Assembly: GCF_900102745.1 (NCBI RefSeq)
Contig: NZ_FMZF01000007.1
Span: forward strand, 247,768-311,767
Length of the DNA: 64,000 nt
From: Geodermatophilus telluris
Lineage (GTDB): Bacteria; Actinomycetota; Actinomycetes; Mycobacteriales; Geodermatophilaceae
Direction of reading: 5' to 3'
The position numbers were made by a program, and so were the translations under genes. How positions within the stretch are numbered: position 1 is the stretch's first letter; the number at the start of each line of letters is the position of its first letter. Below, piece after piece: positions 42,065 through 50,067 of the stretch. The notes beneath the pieces are model-generated. The model was not told where the DNA came from. It saw nothing but the letters and a program-made list of their open reading frames with translations, and made no database searches.

Positions 42065-42940
42065 ATGATCACGGTCAGCGGACTGACCAAGGACTACGGC
42101 GGCCGGAGGGTCGTCGACGACGTGTCGTTCGAGCTGGAGCCCGGCACGGTGACCGGGTTCCTCGGCCCGAACGGCGCCGGCAAGAGCACGACCATGCGGA
42201 TGGTCACGGGCCTGGTGCCCGCGTCGTCCGGCACCGCGCTGGTGGCCGGCCGGCCCTACGCGGAGCTGCCGAACCCGGGTGCGGTCATGGGCACCCTGCT
42301 CGACGCGGCCGCGGTGCACCCGGGCCGCACCGGCCGGACCCACCTGCGGCTGCTGGCCTCGACCATCGGCGTGCCCGCCTCGCGGGTCGACGAGGTGCTG
42401 GAGACGGTCGACCTCACCGCCGCGGGCGGTCGCCGGATCGGCGGCTACTCGCTGGGCATGCGGCAGCGCCTCGGCATCGCCGCCGCCCTGCTCGCCGACC
42501 CGCCGGTGCTCATGTTCGACGAGCCGGCCAACGGCCTGGACCCGGAGGGCATCCGCTGGATGCGCGACCTCCTGCGCGGCCACGCGGCCCGCGGCGGCAC
42601 GGTGCTGCTGTCGAGCCACCTGCTCGGCGAGGTCGAGCACACCGTCGACCGCCTGCTGGTCATCGGCGGCGGCCGGATCGTCGCCGACGGTCCCATCCAC
42701 GAGCTGCTGGCCGGTGACGGGACGGCGGTGCGCGCGGCCGACCCCGCGTCCCTCGCGACGGCGCTGTCGTCCGCGGGCCTCGAGGTGCAGCACCGCGACG
42801 GCGGCGTCCTCGTCGTCCCCGGCGCCACCCCGCAGCGGATCGGCGCGCTGGCGGCCGCCGGCGGCCACGCCCTGATCGACCTGCGGCCCTCCGAGCAGGG
42901 CCTGGAGGAGCTGTTCTTCCAGCTCACCGACGCCGCCTGA
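42065..42940 (+). CDS. ABC-2 type exporter ATPase
   Basis: 291 residues, GAGGAG ribosome-binding site. Walker A GPNGAGKST, signature YSLGMRQRLGIAAALLA (SLGMRQR, a frequent variant), Walker B VLMFDEPANGLDPEG, switch His in LLSSHLLGEVEH. The DrrA/bacitracin-type exporter group, with a C-terminal regulatory domain of about 80 residues (EGLEELFFQLT end). Divergent from the two-component genes, 190 bp apart, like the bce/lia-type resistance modules. Confidence 0.9.
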   Translation: MITVSGLTKDYGGRRVVDDVSFELEPGTVTGFLGPNGAGKSTTMRMVTGLVPASSGTALVAGRPYAELPNPGAVMGTLLDAAAVHPGRTGRTHLRLLASTIGVPASRVDEVLETVDLTAAGGRRIGGYSLGMRQRLGIAAALLADPPVLMFDEPANGLDPEGIRWMRDLLRGHAARGGTVLLSSHLLGEVEHTVDRLLVIGGGRIVADGPIHELLAGDGTAVRAADPASLATALSSAGLEVQHRDGGVLVVPGATPQRIGALAAAGGHALIDLRPSEQGLEELFFQLTDAA

Positions 42941-42982
42941 CCCCACCCCCCCACCACTCCCGCGCACCGAGAGGCACCTGCC

Positions 42983-43750
42983 ATGAGCACCACCCTCACC
43001 GCCACCCCCGCCGTCGTCCCGGCCGCCCGGCCGACGGCCCGCTCGACCGGCCCGTCCTTCGCGGGCCTGACCGCCCTGGAGGTCCGCAAGTCCCTGTCCA
43101 CCCGCTCCGGCAGGTCGGTGGCCGCACTCGCGGTGCTGGTCGGCCCGCTCGGCGTCCTGCTGGCCACCCTGACCAGCGGCGGCGGGGTCGCCGCCGCGAT
43201 GGCCCTCGGCATCATGGGCATGCTCATCGCCCTCGTCCTGCTCGCCCTCGGGGTCCTCTCCACCGCGGGGGAGTGGACGCACCGGAGCGTGCAGACGACG
43301 TACCTGCTCGTCCCCCGTCGCGGGCGGGTGCTGGCGGCGAAGGCCGCGGCGATGGCCCTCCTCGGGCTGGTGCTCGCGTCCCTGGGCGTGGCCGGCGCCG
43401 TCGGAACGCTGGCGCTCTTCACCACCGGGGTCTCGTGGTTCGCGGCCGGCCAGGCCGTGGTCACCGTGATCGCCTCCGGGGCGGCGTTCGCCGTCATCGG
43501 CGCCGGCATCGGGGCCGCCGTGGGCAACTCGGCCGCGGCCATGACCGGGACCTACCTGACCGTGCTGGGCATCCTGCCGGTGCTGAACTCCGTCAAGCCC
43601 GAGATCGCCTCGAAGCTGGACCCGGCCGGCGCGATCGTGACGCTGGCCCAGCACGGGGCGGCGACCACCCCGATCGCGGTGATCGCCGGCTGGGTGGTCG
43701 TCTCGACCGTCGCCGGGGTCCTGATCACCCGCCGCCGCTCGGTGGCCTGA
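42983..43750 (+). CDS. ABC-2 type exporter permease
   Basis: 255 residues with six hydrophobic segments after a Pro/Ala/Thr-rich start of about 45 residues. Typical ABC-2 membrane protein layout: LEVRKSLSTRSGRSVAALAVL at the first segment, GEWTHRSVQTTYLLVPRRGRVLAAKA on the cytosolic loop. Partner of the preceding ATPase (42-bp gap). Substrate unknown: possibly an antibiotic or lipid, sensed through the divergent two-component system. Confidence 0.85.
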   Translation: MSTTLTATPAVVPAARPTARSTGPSFAGLTALEVRKSLSTRSGRSVAALAVLVGPLGVLLATLTSGGGVAAAMALGIMGMLIALVLLALGVLSTAGEWTHRSVQTTYLLVPRRGRVLAAKAAAMALLGLVLASLGVAGAVGTLALFTTGVSWFAAGQAVVTVIASGAAFAVIGAGIGAAVGNSAAAMTGTYLTVLGILPVLNSVKPEIASKLDPAGAIVTLAQHGAATTPIAVIAGWVVVSTVAGVLITRRRSVA

Positions 43751-43760
43751 CCCGAGCACA

Positions 43761-43801
43761 CGCTGACGGCCCCCTCGATCCGATCGAGGGGGCCGTCAGC
43801 G
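43761..43801. terminator. bidirectional terminator between exporter and CoxG-like gene
   Basis: A 19-bp perfect stem (43761-43779 with 43783-43801) and a 3-nt loop lie exactly between two convergent operons. One of the strongest hairpins in the window. Confidence 0.85.
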
Positions 43802-43822
43802 CGTCCGCGTCAGCCCTCCCCG

Positions 43823-44503
43823 TCAACCCCTGCGGCGGCCGAGGAGCCATCCGACGAGGACGCCGAGCAGGGTGAGGCCGGCGCCGCCGGCCGCGCCGAC
43901 GGCGAGGGTGCGGAGGTCGGCCGCCGTCCCCGCGGGAACGCCGGGGCGGGCGGTGGGCACCTGCGGCGGGGCGGGCGCGGCGGCCGGAGCGGGCGCGGCG
44001 GCGTCCGTGGAGCTGACCGCGGCCGCGGACGGGCGTGGCTCGGCGGCGGCCGCGGGGACGCCCGCGCCCGACAGCTCGGCGTCGACCGCGGTGAAGAACT
44101 GGCCGGCCATCCGCTTGGCGACGCCGGTGATCATCCGTTGGCCCACGCCGGCTACGGGCCCGCCGACCACCGCGTCGGCGGAGTAGGCGAGGGTCGTCGT
44201 CCCCTCGTCGGACGGCGACAGCTCGATCGTCACGGTGGCCCGCACGTTGCCCGGCGCTCCCGCCCCGGACGCGTGCATGACGTAGGACCGCGGTGGCTTC
44301 TGGTCCGACAGCCGCACCTCGCCGGCGTAGGTGCCCTTGACCGCGCCGACGCCCACCGCGACGTCCATCCGGTAGGCGTCCTCGCCCACCCGGGTCAGCG
44401 CCAGGCAGCCCGGGATGGTCCGCGCGAGCACCTCCGGGTCGGTGAGCACCCGCCAGACGTCGTCCGGCGTCCCGTGCAGCACCGCCGAGCCGTCGAGGTT
44501 CAC
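43823..44503 (-). CDS. CoxG-like SRPBCC protein with C-terminal membrane anchor
   Basis: 226 residues. The N-terminal SRPBCC domain (1-150) has the CoxG pattern: GSAVLHGTPDDVWRVLTDPE, LARTIPGCLALTRVGEDAY, and VGGPVAGVGQRMITGVAKRM. An Ala/Pro linker (about 150-195) is followed by one transmembrane segment ending in RRRG. CoxG proteins accompany CO/xanthine-type molybdenum hydroxylases and recruit the enzyme to the membrane in some systems. ATGA overlap with the large-subunit gene, last in its operon. Confidence 0.85.
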   Translation of the reverse strand: MNLDGSAVLHGTPDDVWRVLTDPEVLARTIPGCLALTRVGEDAYRMDVAVGVGAVKGTYAGEVRLSDQKPPRSYVMHASGAGAPGNVRATVTIELSPSDEGTTTLAYSADAVVGGPVAGVGQRMITGVAKRMAGQFFTAVDAELSGAGVPAAAAEPRPSAAAVSSTDAAAPAPAAAPAPPQVPTARPGVPAGTAADLRTLAVGAAGGAGLTLLGVLVGWLLGRRRG

Positions 44504-46920
44504 GCCGTCGCTCCCGTCCCGGCGCGCCGCCCGGCGGCCGCCGTCCGTTCCGAGGATGGGTCCCGCACCAGGTCGTAGAGCTCCGACGGCGAGATCGGCA
44601 TCGCCGCGACCCGCCGGCCCACCGCGTCCTCGATCGCCGACGCCAGCGCCGCCGACCCCGGGATCACGCCCGCCTCACCGGCGCCCTTGATGCCCAGGGG
44701 GTTGAGCGGCGAGGGCGTCTGCTGGTGGTCGATGACCACGTCGGGCACCTCGGAGGCGTAGGGCACGAGGAAGTCCATGAACGAGGCGTTCTGCAGCTGC
44801 CCGTCGGCGTCGTAGGCCATCCGCTCGTAGAGCGCCCCGGCCACGCCCTGCGCGACGCCGCCGTGCACCTGCCCCTCGACGATCATCGGGTTGACCACGT
44901 TGCCGCAGTCGTGCACCACGGCGTACTGGACGACGTCGATCTCCCACGTCTGCGGGTCGACCTCCACCACCGCCGCGTGCGCACCCGAGGCGAACGTCGA
45001 GCGCAGCGGCGAGTAGTAGTCGCGGTGCTCCAGCCCCGGCGCGTCGCCCGGGGCCACCGGCGGCCTGGTGTCGTCGTGCGTGGCGAACTGCGTCGCCTGC
45101 TTGGCCGCCTCGTCGAAGGCGTACCGCAGCGGGTTGGACAGGACGGCGACCGTCCGCAGCGGGATCGACGCCCCCGGCGTCCCCCGGACCTGGACCACGC
45201 CCTCCTCGATCTCCAGGTCCGACGGGTCGGCCTCCAGGACGTCGGCGGCGATCCGCAGCGCCTTCTCGCGCACCCCGCGGGCCGCCAGCGCCACCGCGTT
45301 GCCGCTCATCACCGCCGCCCGGGAGGCGAAGGTGCCGACCGCGTAGCCGAAGCGACGGGTGTCGCCGGTGTGCACCTCGACGTCCTCCATCGGCACCCCG
45401 AGCTCGGAGGCGACGATCTGCGCGAACACCGTCTCGTGGCCCTGTCCCTGCGAGGTCAGGCCGGTGGAGACCAGCACCTTGCCGCTGCCGAGCACCTGCA
45501 CGTGCCCGCCCTCGTAGGGGCCGGGCCCGGTGCCCTCGACGTAGAGCGCCATCCCGGCGCCGAGCAGCTTCCCGCGGCCGGCCGCCTCCGCCCGGCGCTC
45601 CTCCACCGACTCCCAGCCCACCAGGGCGGTCAGCTTCTCCAGCAGCCCCGGGTAGTCGCCGGAGTCGTAGACCACCGGCCGGCCGTCCTGGAACGTCAGG
45701 TGGTGGTCGTAGGGGAACTGGTCGGGCGTGATCAGGTTGCGCCGGCGCACCTCGGCGCGGTCCAGGTCGAGCGCGTCGGCGATGCGGTCCATCGTCCGCT
45801 CCATCGCGAAGCAGCCCTGCGGCCGTCCGGCGCCGCGGTAGGGCGTGACGATGACGGTGTTCGTGTACAGGCTCTCGACGACCACCCGGTACACCGGGAT
45901 CGCGTACGGGCCGACCAGCTGGGTCGCCGTGATGATCGGCACGATGATCCCGTAGGGCGTGTAGGCGCCGTTGTCGTGCCAGACGTGCACGTCGAGCGCG
46001 GTGAGGCGGCCGTCGTCGTCGAACCCGACGGTGACCTGCTGCCGCTGCCCGCGCTCGTGGGCGCTGGAGACGAAGTGCTCGCGGCGGTCCTCGGCCCACT
46101 TGACCTCGCGGCCCAGCCGGATGGCCGCCATCGGGACCAGCAGCTCCTCGGGCCACGGGTGCACGATCTTGACGCCGAAGCCGCCGCCGACGTCGGGTGC
46201 GATCACCTCGACCCGGTCCAGCGAGAGCTCCAGCTTCGCCGCGATCGCCGCGCGCACCGACGTCGAGGCCTGGGTGCTGGAGTAGACGCGCAGGCTGCCG
46301 TCGTCGGGGTCCCAGCGGGCGTGCACGCCCTTGCCCTCCAGCGGCGTGCAGGCGCTGCGCTCGATGGTCTGGGTGAAGGTCAGCGTGTGCGGCGAGGCGG
46401 CCAGCGCGGGCTCGACGTCGCCGGTCTCCTGGTGGTGCCGGGCGGCGACGTTGTCGGGGACGTCGGGGTGGACGCACGACCCGGCGGCGCGGGCGGTGTC
46501 GATGCCGACGACGACCGGCAGCTCCTCGTAGGTCACCACGATGCGCTCGGCGGCGTCCTCGGCCACGTAGCGGTCGGTGGCCACGACCATGACCACCGGC
46601 TCGCCGACGTGGTGCACGACCCCGTTGGCCAGCGGGTACCCGGTGCGCGGCGCGTGCAGCTGCGGGTGCGGGATGAGCACCGGCAGCGGCTCGGCCATCG
46701 GCCCCGTGAGGTCCTCGTAGGTGTAGATCGCGACCAGGCCCCCGACGTCGAGCGCGGCCTCCACGTCGACGTCGACGACGCGAGCGTGCGCGTGCGGGCT
46801 GCGCACGAACGCCGCGGCCAGCGCGCCGGCGCCGATGTCGTCGAGGTAGCGGCCGCGGCCGGTGATCAGCCGGGCGTCCTCGCGCCGGCGCACCGGCTCG
46901 CCGAACAGCTTCGTGGTCAC
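44500..46920 (-). CDS. molybdenum hydroxylase large (molybdopterin) subunit
   Basis: 806 residues from GTG 46920. Xanthine-oxidase/CO-dehydrogenase family: GEPVRRREDARLITGRGRYL start, TPLEGKGVHARWD, the pterin-region GGFGVKI, the active-site loop PYRGAGRPQG, GLTSQGQGHETVF and the catalytic Glu in GIKGAGEAGVIPGS. The loop reads AYRGAGR-like, not AYxCSFR, so it is not a true CO dehydrogenase (form I) but a purine/pyrimidine/aldehyde-type hydroxylase. Context (uracil-type permease, barbiturase family enzyme) suggests uracil/thymine oxidation to barbiturates; xanthine is the alternative. Confidence 0.9.
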   Translation of the reverse strand: MTTKLFGEPVRRREDARLITGRGRYLDDIGAGALAAAFVRSPHAHARVVDVDVEAALDVGGLVAIYTYEDLTGPMAEPLPVLIPHPQLHAPRTGYPLANGVVHHVGEPVVMVVATDRYVAEDAAERIVVTYEELPVVVGIDTARAAGSCVHPDVPDNVAARHHQETGDVEPALAASPHTLTFTQTIERSACTPLEGKGVHARWDPDDGSLRVYSSTQASTSVRAAIAAKLELSLDRVEVIAPDVGGGFGVKIVHPWPEELLVPMAAIRLGREVKWAEDRREHFVSSAHERGQRQQVTVGFDDDGRLTALDVHVWHDNGAYTPYGIIVPIITATQLVGPYAIPVYRVVVESLYTNTVIVTPYRGAGRPQGCFAMERTMDRIADALDLDRAEVRRRNLITPDQFPYDHHLTFQDGRPVVYDSGDYPGLLEKLTALVGWESVEERRAEAAGRGKLLGAGMALYVEGTGPGPYEGGHVQVLGSGKVLVSTGLTSQGQGHETVFAQIVASELGVPMEDVEVHTGDTRRFGYAVGTFASRAAVMSGNAVALAARGVREKALRIAADVLEADPSDLEIEEGVVQVRGTPGASIPLRTVAVLSNPLRYAFDEAAKQATQFATHDDTRPPVAPGDAPGLEHRDYYSPLRSTFASGAHAAVVEVDPQTWEIDVVQYAVVHDCGNVVNPMIVEGQVHGGVAQGVAGALYERMAYDADGQLQNASFMDFLVPYASEVPDVVIDHQQTPSPLNPLGIKGAGEAGVIPGSAALASAIEDAVGRRVAAMPISPSELYDLVRDPSSERTAAAGRRAGTGATA

Positions 46921-47435
46921 CGGGCGTCCTCGCGCATCGTGGCGGCCGCGTGCCGGACCGCCTTCTTGATGTTCGCGTAGCCGGTGCACCGGCAGAGGTT
47001 GCCGCCGACGAGCTCGTCGACCTCCTCCTCGGTGATCTCCTGCGTCGCGTCCCGCGCCTCGAGCCCCGCGGCGATGGTCACCAGGAAGCCCGGGGTGCAG
47101 AAGCCGCACTGCAGCGCGTGGCACTCGCGGAAGGCCTCCTGCACCGGGTGCAGCACCTGGCCGCCCCGGTGGTCGTCGCGGGCCAGCCCCTCCACGGTGG
47201 TCACCGCCGCGCCCTCGACCTGCACGGCGAGCACGAGGCAGGAGCGCACCGGCTCACCGTCGACGAGCACCGTGCACGAGCCGCAGACGCCGTGCGCGCA
47301 GCCGACGTGCGTGCCGGTCAGGCCCAGGTCGTCGCGCAGCGCGTCGGCGAGCACCCGGCGCACCGGCACGCGTGCCTCGCGGGGCACCCCGTTGACCGTC
47401 AGCGAGACGGTCCGCTCGGTGTCGATCGAGGTCAT
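46917..47435 (-). CDS. molybdenum hydroxylase small [2Fe-2S] subunit
   Basis: 172 residues. The plant-ferredoxin cluster is HVGCAHGVCGSCTVLVDG followed by CLVL; the second cluster is in ALQCGFCTPGFLVT and GGNLCRCTGYANIKKAV. All eight Cys are there. It passes electrons from the molybdenum site to the FAD subunit. Starts 76 bp after the FAD-subunit stop, the only real gap inside this operon; overlaps the large-subunit gene (GTGA). Confidence 0.93.
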   Translation of the reverse strand: MTSIDTERTVSLTVNGVPREARVPVRRVLADALRDDLGLTGTHVGCAHGVCGSCTVLVDGEPVRSCLVLAVQVEGAAVTTVEGLARDDHRGGQVLHPVQEAFRECHALQCGFCTPGFLVTIAAGLEARDATQEITEEEVDELVGGNLCRCTGYANIKKAVRHAAATMREDAR

Positions 47436-47511
47436 GCGGCGGTCCTCACTGTTCCCTCGGCTCGGTTCCGGGCTCGCTCCGCTCCTCGGTCGCCGGCGCT
47501 CCCTGCGATGC

Positions 47512-48393
47512 TCACTCGCCTGTCACCTTCGCGGCCGCCTCCGCGGCGGCCTCGGCGAGCGTGCGCTCGGTCAGGACACCGACGAGCAGCCGCCGGTAGT
47601 CGGCGGTGGCGTGCAGGTCGGTGTCGGGGTCGACCAGGGTGCGGGCCAGCGCGCCGGCGGCGGCCCAGTCGGCGCTGTCGACGGGCTTGCCGGCCACCGC
47701 CTCGGAGAGGTCGTGCACCTCGGGCACCAGCCCGACCGACAGGTAGGACGCGCGGACGGCGGCCACCCGGCGGTCCTCGTCGAGGCTGACGACGACGGCG
47801 GCCCCGCAGACGGCGTAGTCGCCCTTGCGCCGGGCGATCTCGGCGAACGCCGTCCCCGACCGGTCCGGCAGCGCGGGGAAGAACGCGTCGACGACGACCG
47901 CGGGGCCGCTCAGCGAGGTCTCCAGCGGCCCGACGAACAGGTCCTGCCAGCCGACCTCGGCCCGCCCCGACGGCCGGGCCACGGTCACCGACCCGCCGGT
48001 CAGCGCCAGCACCGCGGTCATCTCGCCGGAGGGGTCGGCGTGCGCGATCGAGCCGACCGTCGTCCCCCGGTTGCGGATGGCCGGGTGCGCGACGCTCGCC
48101 GTCGCCCGCGCCAGCAGCGGCTGCACCCCGGCCGCGGCCCCGTCGCGCAGCAGCGCCGCGTGCCGCACGAGCGCGCCCACCCGGACGCCAGCGGGCGCCG
48201 TCGCCACGCCGTCGAGGCCGGGCACCCGGTTGACGTCGACCAGCGTGGTCGGCGCGGCCAGCCGCATCGCCAGCAGGGGCAGCAGCGACTGCCCGCCGGC
48301 GAGCACCTTGGCGCCGTCGCCCTCCGCGGCGAGGACGTCGAGCGCCTCGTCGACCGAGCCGGGGTCCGCGTACCGGAAGGGCGGCGGTTTCAC
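47512..48393 (-). CDS. molybdenum hydroxylase medium (FAD) subunit
   Basis: 293 residues from a GTG. FAD-binding motifs AGGQSLLPLLAMRLA and the TTVGSIAHADPSGE loop (family: TvGGnxxxxxPaxD), with the CO-dehydrogenase-type C-terminal domain. The enzyme transfers electrons from the iron-sulfur centres to an acceptor. GTGA overlap with the permease gene. The permease is first in this operon, so uptake and oxidation are made together. Confidence 0.9.
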   Translation of the reverse strand: MKPPPFRYADPGSVDEALDVLAAEGDGAKVLAGGQSLLPLLAMRLAAPTTLVDVNRVPGLDGVATAPAGVRVGALVRHAALLRDGAAAGVQPLLARATASVAHPAIRNRGTTVGSIAHADPSGEMTAVLALTGGSVTVARPSGRAEVGWQDLFVGPLETSLSGPAVVVDAFFPALPDRSGTAFAEIARRKGDYAVCGAAVVVSLDEDRRVAAVRASYLSVGLVPEVHDLSEAVAGKPVDSADWAAAGALARTLVDPDTDLHATADYRRLLVGVLTERTLAEAAAEAAAKVTGE

Positions 48394-49910
48394 CGCTCGC
48401 GCGTCCCCTTGGTGGTGTCGACGCCGGGACGCGTGTCGACGCCGGGGCGCCGGTCGACGCCGGGCCGGGTGTCGACACCCGGCCGGCCCAGCTGGTCGAC
48501 CGTCGACGGGTCGGCGCCGACCTCGTGGCCGCCGGTGTGCCCGAGCGCCGGCCCGGTGCCCTCGGCGAACCCGCGCTCCTCCACCAGGGCGGCCTTCATC
48601 TCCGCGGGGGCGACCGCCCGCGCGACGTGCCAGCCGGCCACGACGACGATCGTGCCGAACGCGATGCCGCTGAGCGGGAAGGTGTCGGTGATCTGGAGGG
48701 TCACGTTGCCGATCGCGATGATGATCCCGGCGGCGAGCGGCACCAGGTTGATCGGGTTGGCGAAGTCGACCCGGTTCTCCTTCCAGATCTTCGCGCCGAG
48801 CAGGCCGATCATCCCGTAGAGCACGACCGTGATCCCGCCGAGCACCCCGCCCGGGATGATGTTGATCAGCGCGCCGAACTTCGGGCACAGGCCGAGCAGG
48901 ATCGCCACGACCGCCGCGACGTAGTAGGCCGCGGTCGAGTAGACCCGGGTGGCGGCCATGACGCCGATGTTCTCCGCGTAGGTGGTGGTCGGGGAGCCGC
49001 CGACCGAGCTCGCGACGACGGTGCCGACGCCGTCGGCGAAGATCGCCCGGCCCATGACCGGGTCGAGGTCGCGCTTCGTCATGGCCGCGACGGCCTTGAC
49101 GTGGCCGGCGTTCTCGGCGACCAGCGCGATGACGGCCGGCAGCACGAGCAGGCTGAAGTTCACCGAGAAGCTCGGCGCGGTGAACTGCGGCAGGCCGATC
49201 CAGTCGGCCTGGCCCACGGCGTCGAAGTTGATCCGGTCGCGGGTGACGATCGCCCCGGTGCCGTCGGGCGAGGTGATCTGGCCGACGGTGACGTCGAGCA
49301 GGATCGACAGCAGGTAGCCGAACACCAGGCCCAGCAGGATGGAGATGCGGGCCCAGAAGCCGCGCAGCAGCAGCGAGGCGACGATGACGAAGACCATCGT
49401 GGCCAGGGCGACCCACTGGTCCTGCGGCCAGTAGACCCCGGCCACGACCGGGGCGAGGTTGAAGCCGATGAGCATGACGACGGCGCCGGTCACGGCCGGC
49501 GGCAGCGCGGCGTTGATGGCCCGCGGTCCGACGACGTGGATGGCCACGCCGACCAGCGCGAGGACGACGCCGGCGACGAGGATCGAGCCGACGACGTCGC
49601 CGGAGTCGCCGCCGTTGGCGCGGATGGCCACGACGCCGCCGACGAAGGCGGCGCTGGTGCCCAGGTAGCTGGGCACCCGCCCCTGCACGATGAGCAGGAA
49701 GATGATCGTCGCGATCCCGCTCATCATGATCGCGAGGTTGGCGTCCAGGCCCATGATGAGCGGGAAGACGAAGGTCGCCCCGAACATCGCCACGACGTGC
49801 TGGGCGCCGATGCCGATCGTCCGCGGCCACGACAGGCGCTCGTCGGGGGCGACGGCCTCGCCCAGCGGCGGCGTCTTGCCGCCCGCGTAGAGCTTCCACC
49901 CGAACGCCAT
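48390..49910 (-). CDS. UraA-like nucleobase (uracil/xanthine) permease, NCS2 family
   Basis: 506 residues with 12-14 membrane segments. The NCS2 signature in TM10 reads SSVGGSPTTTYAENIGVMAA, then TRVYS: the TTYxENIGVMAxTRVYS form belongs to uracil permeases (UraA, RutG), more than to xanthine carriers. Start GAQHVVAMFGATFVFPLIMG also fits UraA. A hydrophilic C-terminal tail of about 70 residues ends in a tandem repeat (RPGVDTRPGVDRRPGVD). First gene of the five-gene operon; GGAGG before ATG 49910. Proton-coupled uptake of the substrate of the pathway. Confidence 0.9.
   Translation of the reverse strand: MAFGWKLYAGGKTPPLGEAVAPDERLSWPRTIGIGAQHVVAMFGATFVFPLIMGLDANLAIMMSGIATIIFLLIVQGRVPSYLGTSAAFVGGVVAIRANGGDSGDVVGSILVAGVVLALVGVAIHVVGPRAINAALPPAVTGAVVMLIGFNLAPVVAGVYWPQDQWVALATMVFVIVASLLLRGFWARISILLGLVFGYLLSILLDVTVGQITSPDGTGAIVTRDRINFDAVGQADWIGLPQFTAPSFSVNFSLLVLPAVIALVAENAGHVKAVAAMTKRDLDPVMGRAIFADGVGTVVASSVGGSPTTTYAENIGVMAATRVYSTAAYYVAAVVAILLGLCPKFGALINIIPGGVLGGITVVLYGMIGLLGAKIWKENRVDFANPINLVPLAAGIIIAIGNVTLQITDTFPLSGIAFGTIVVVAGWHVARAVAPAEMKAALVEERGFAEGTGPALGHTGGHEVGADPSTVDQLGRPGVDTRPGVDRRPGVDTRPGVDTTKGTRER
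48411..48485. repeat. 15-bp tandem repeat in the permease gene's 3' end
   Basis: About five imperfect copies of a 15-bp unit (GGTGTCGACGCCGGGAC-like) encode the RPGVD(T/R) repeat of the permease tail. It stays in frame with the gene; copy number may vary between strains. Confidence 0.7.
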
Positions 49911-49992
49911 CGGGACCTCCTCGAGGGTGCCCGGGAGGTGCGGTCGCCCCCGGGAGGCCGTCAATCTGTCACGGGGTACCGACGCGCGGAAG

Positions 49993-50008
49993 TACCTCAG
50001 TGCTAAAT
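49993..50008. promoter_or_regulatory. shared operator motif, copy 2
   Basis: TACCTCAGTGCTAAAT matches 12 of 16 positions of the palindrome 38 bp to its right. It lies 83 bp upstream of the permease start on the minus strand, where a repressor or activator would control that operon. Confidence 0.55.
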
Positions 50009-50030
50009 CGTCGTGCCGTCGCCGCTTCGA

Positions 50031-50046
50031 TACCTCAGCGCTGAGG
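50031..50046. promoter_or_regulatory. shared operator motif, copy 3 (perfect palindrome)
   Basis: TACCTCAGCGCTGAGG contains the perfect 14-bp palindrome CCTCAGCGCTGAGG (50033-50046), 21 bp before the fdrA-like GTG. With copy 2 it fills the 157-bp divergent promoter region; the two centres are 38 bp apart. Confidence 0.6.
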
Positions 50047-50067
50047 GACCCCGGTACGGTCGGCCGG

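Noticed and set aside
44725..46980. 751-codon plus-strand frame over the Mo-hydroxylase large subunit
   Set aside because: Antisense to a well-conserved gene; no recognisable domain.
47436..47511. Internal promoter or small gene in the 76-bp gap of the Mo-hydroxylase operon
   Set aside because: Only a GAGGAGCGGAGCGAG-type repeat common in actinobacterial spacers is seen; no promoter boxes or frame.
43823..48393. True aerobic CO dehydrogenase (coxMSL)
   Set aside because: The active-site loop reads YRGAGR rather than the AYxCSFR of form I CoxL, and the operon starts with a nucleobase permease.
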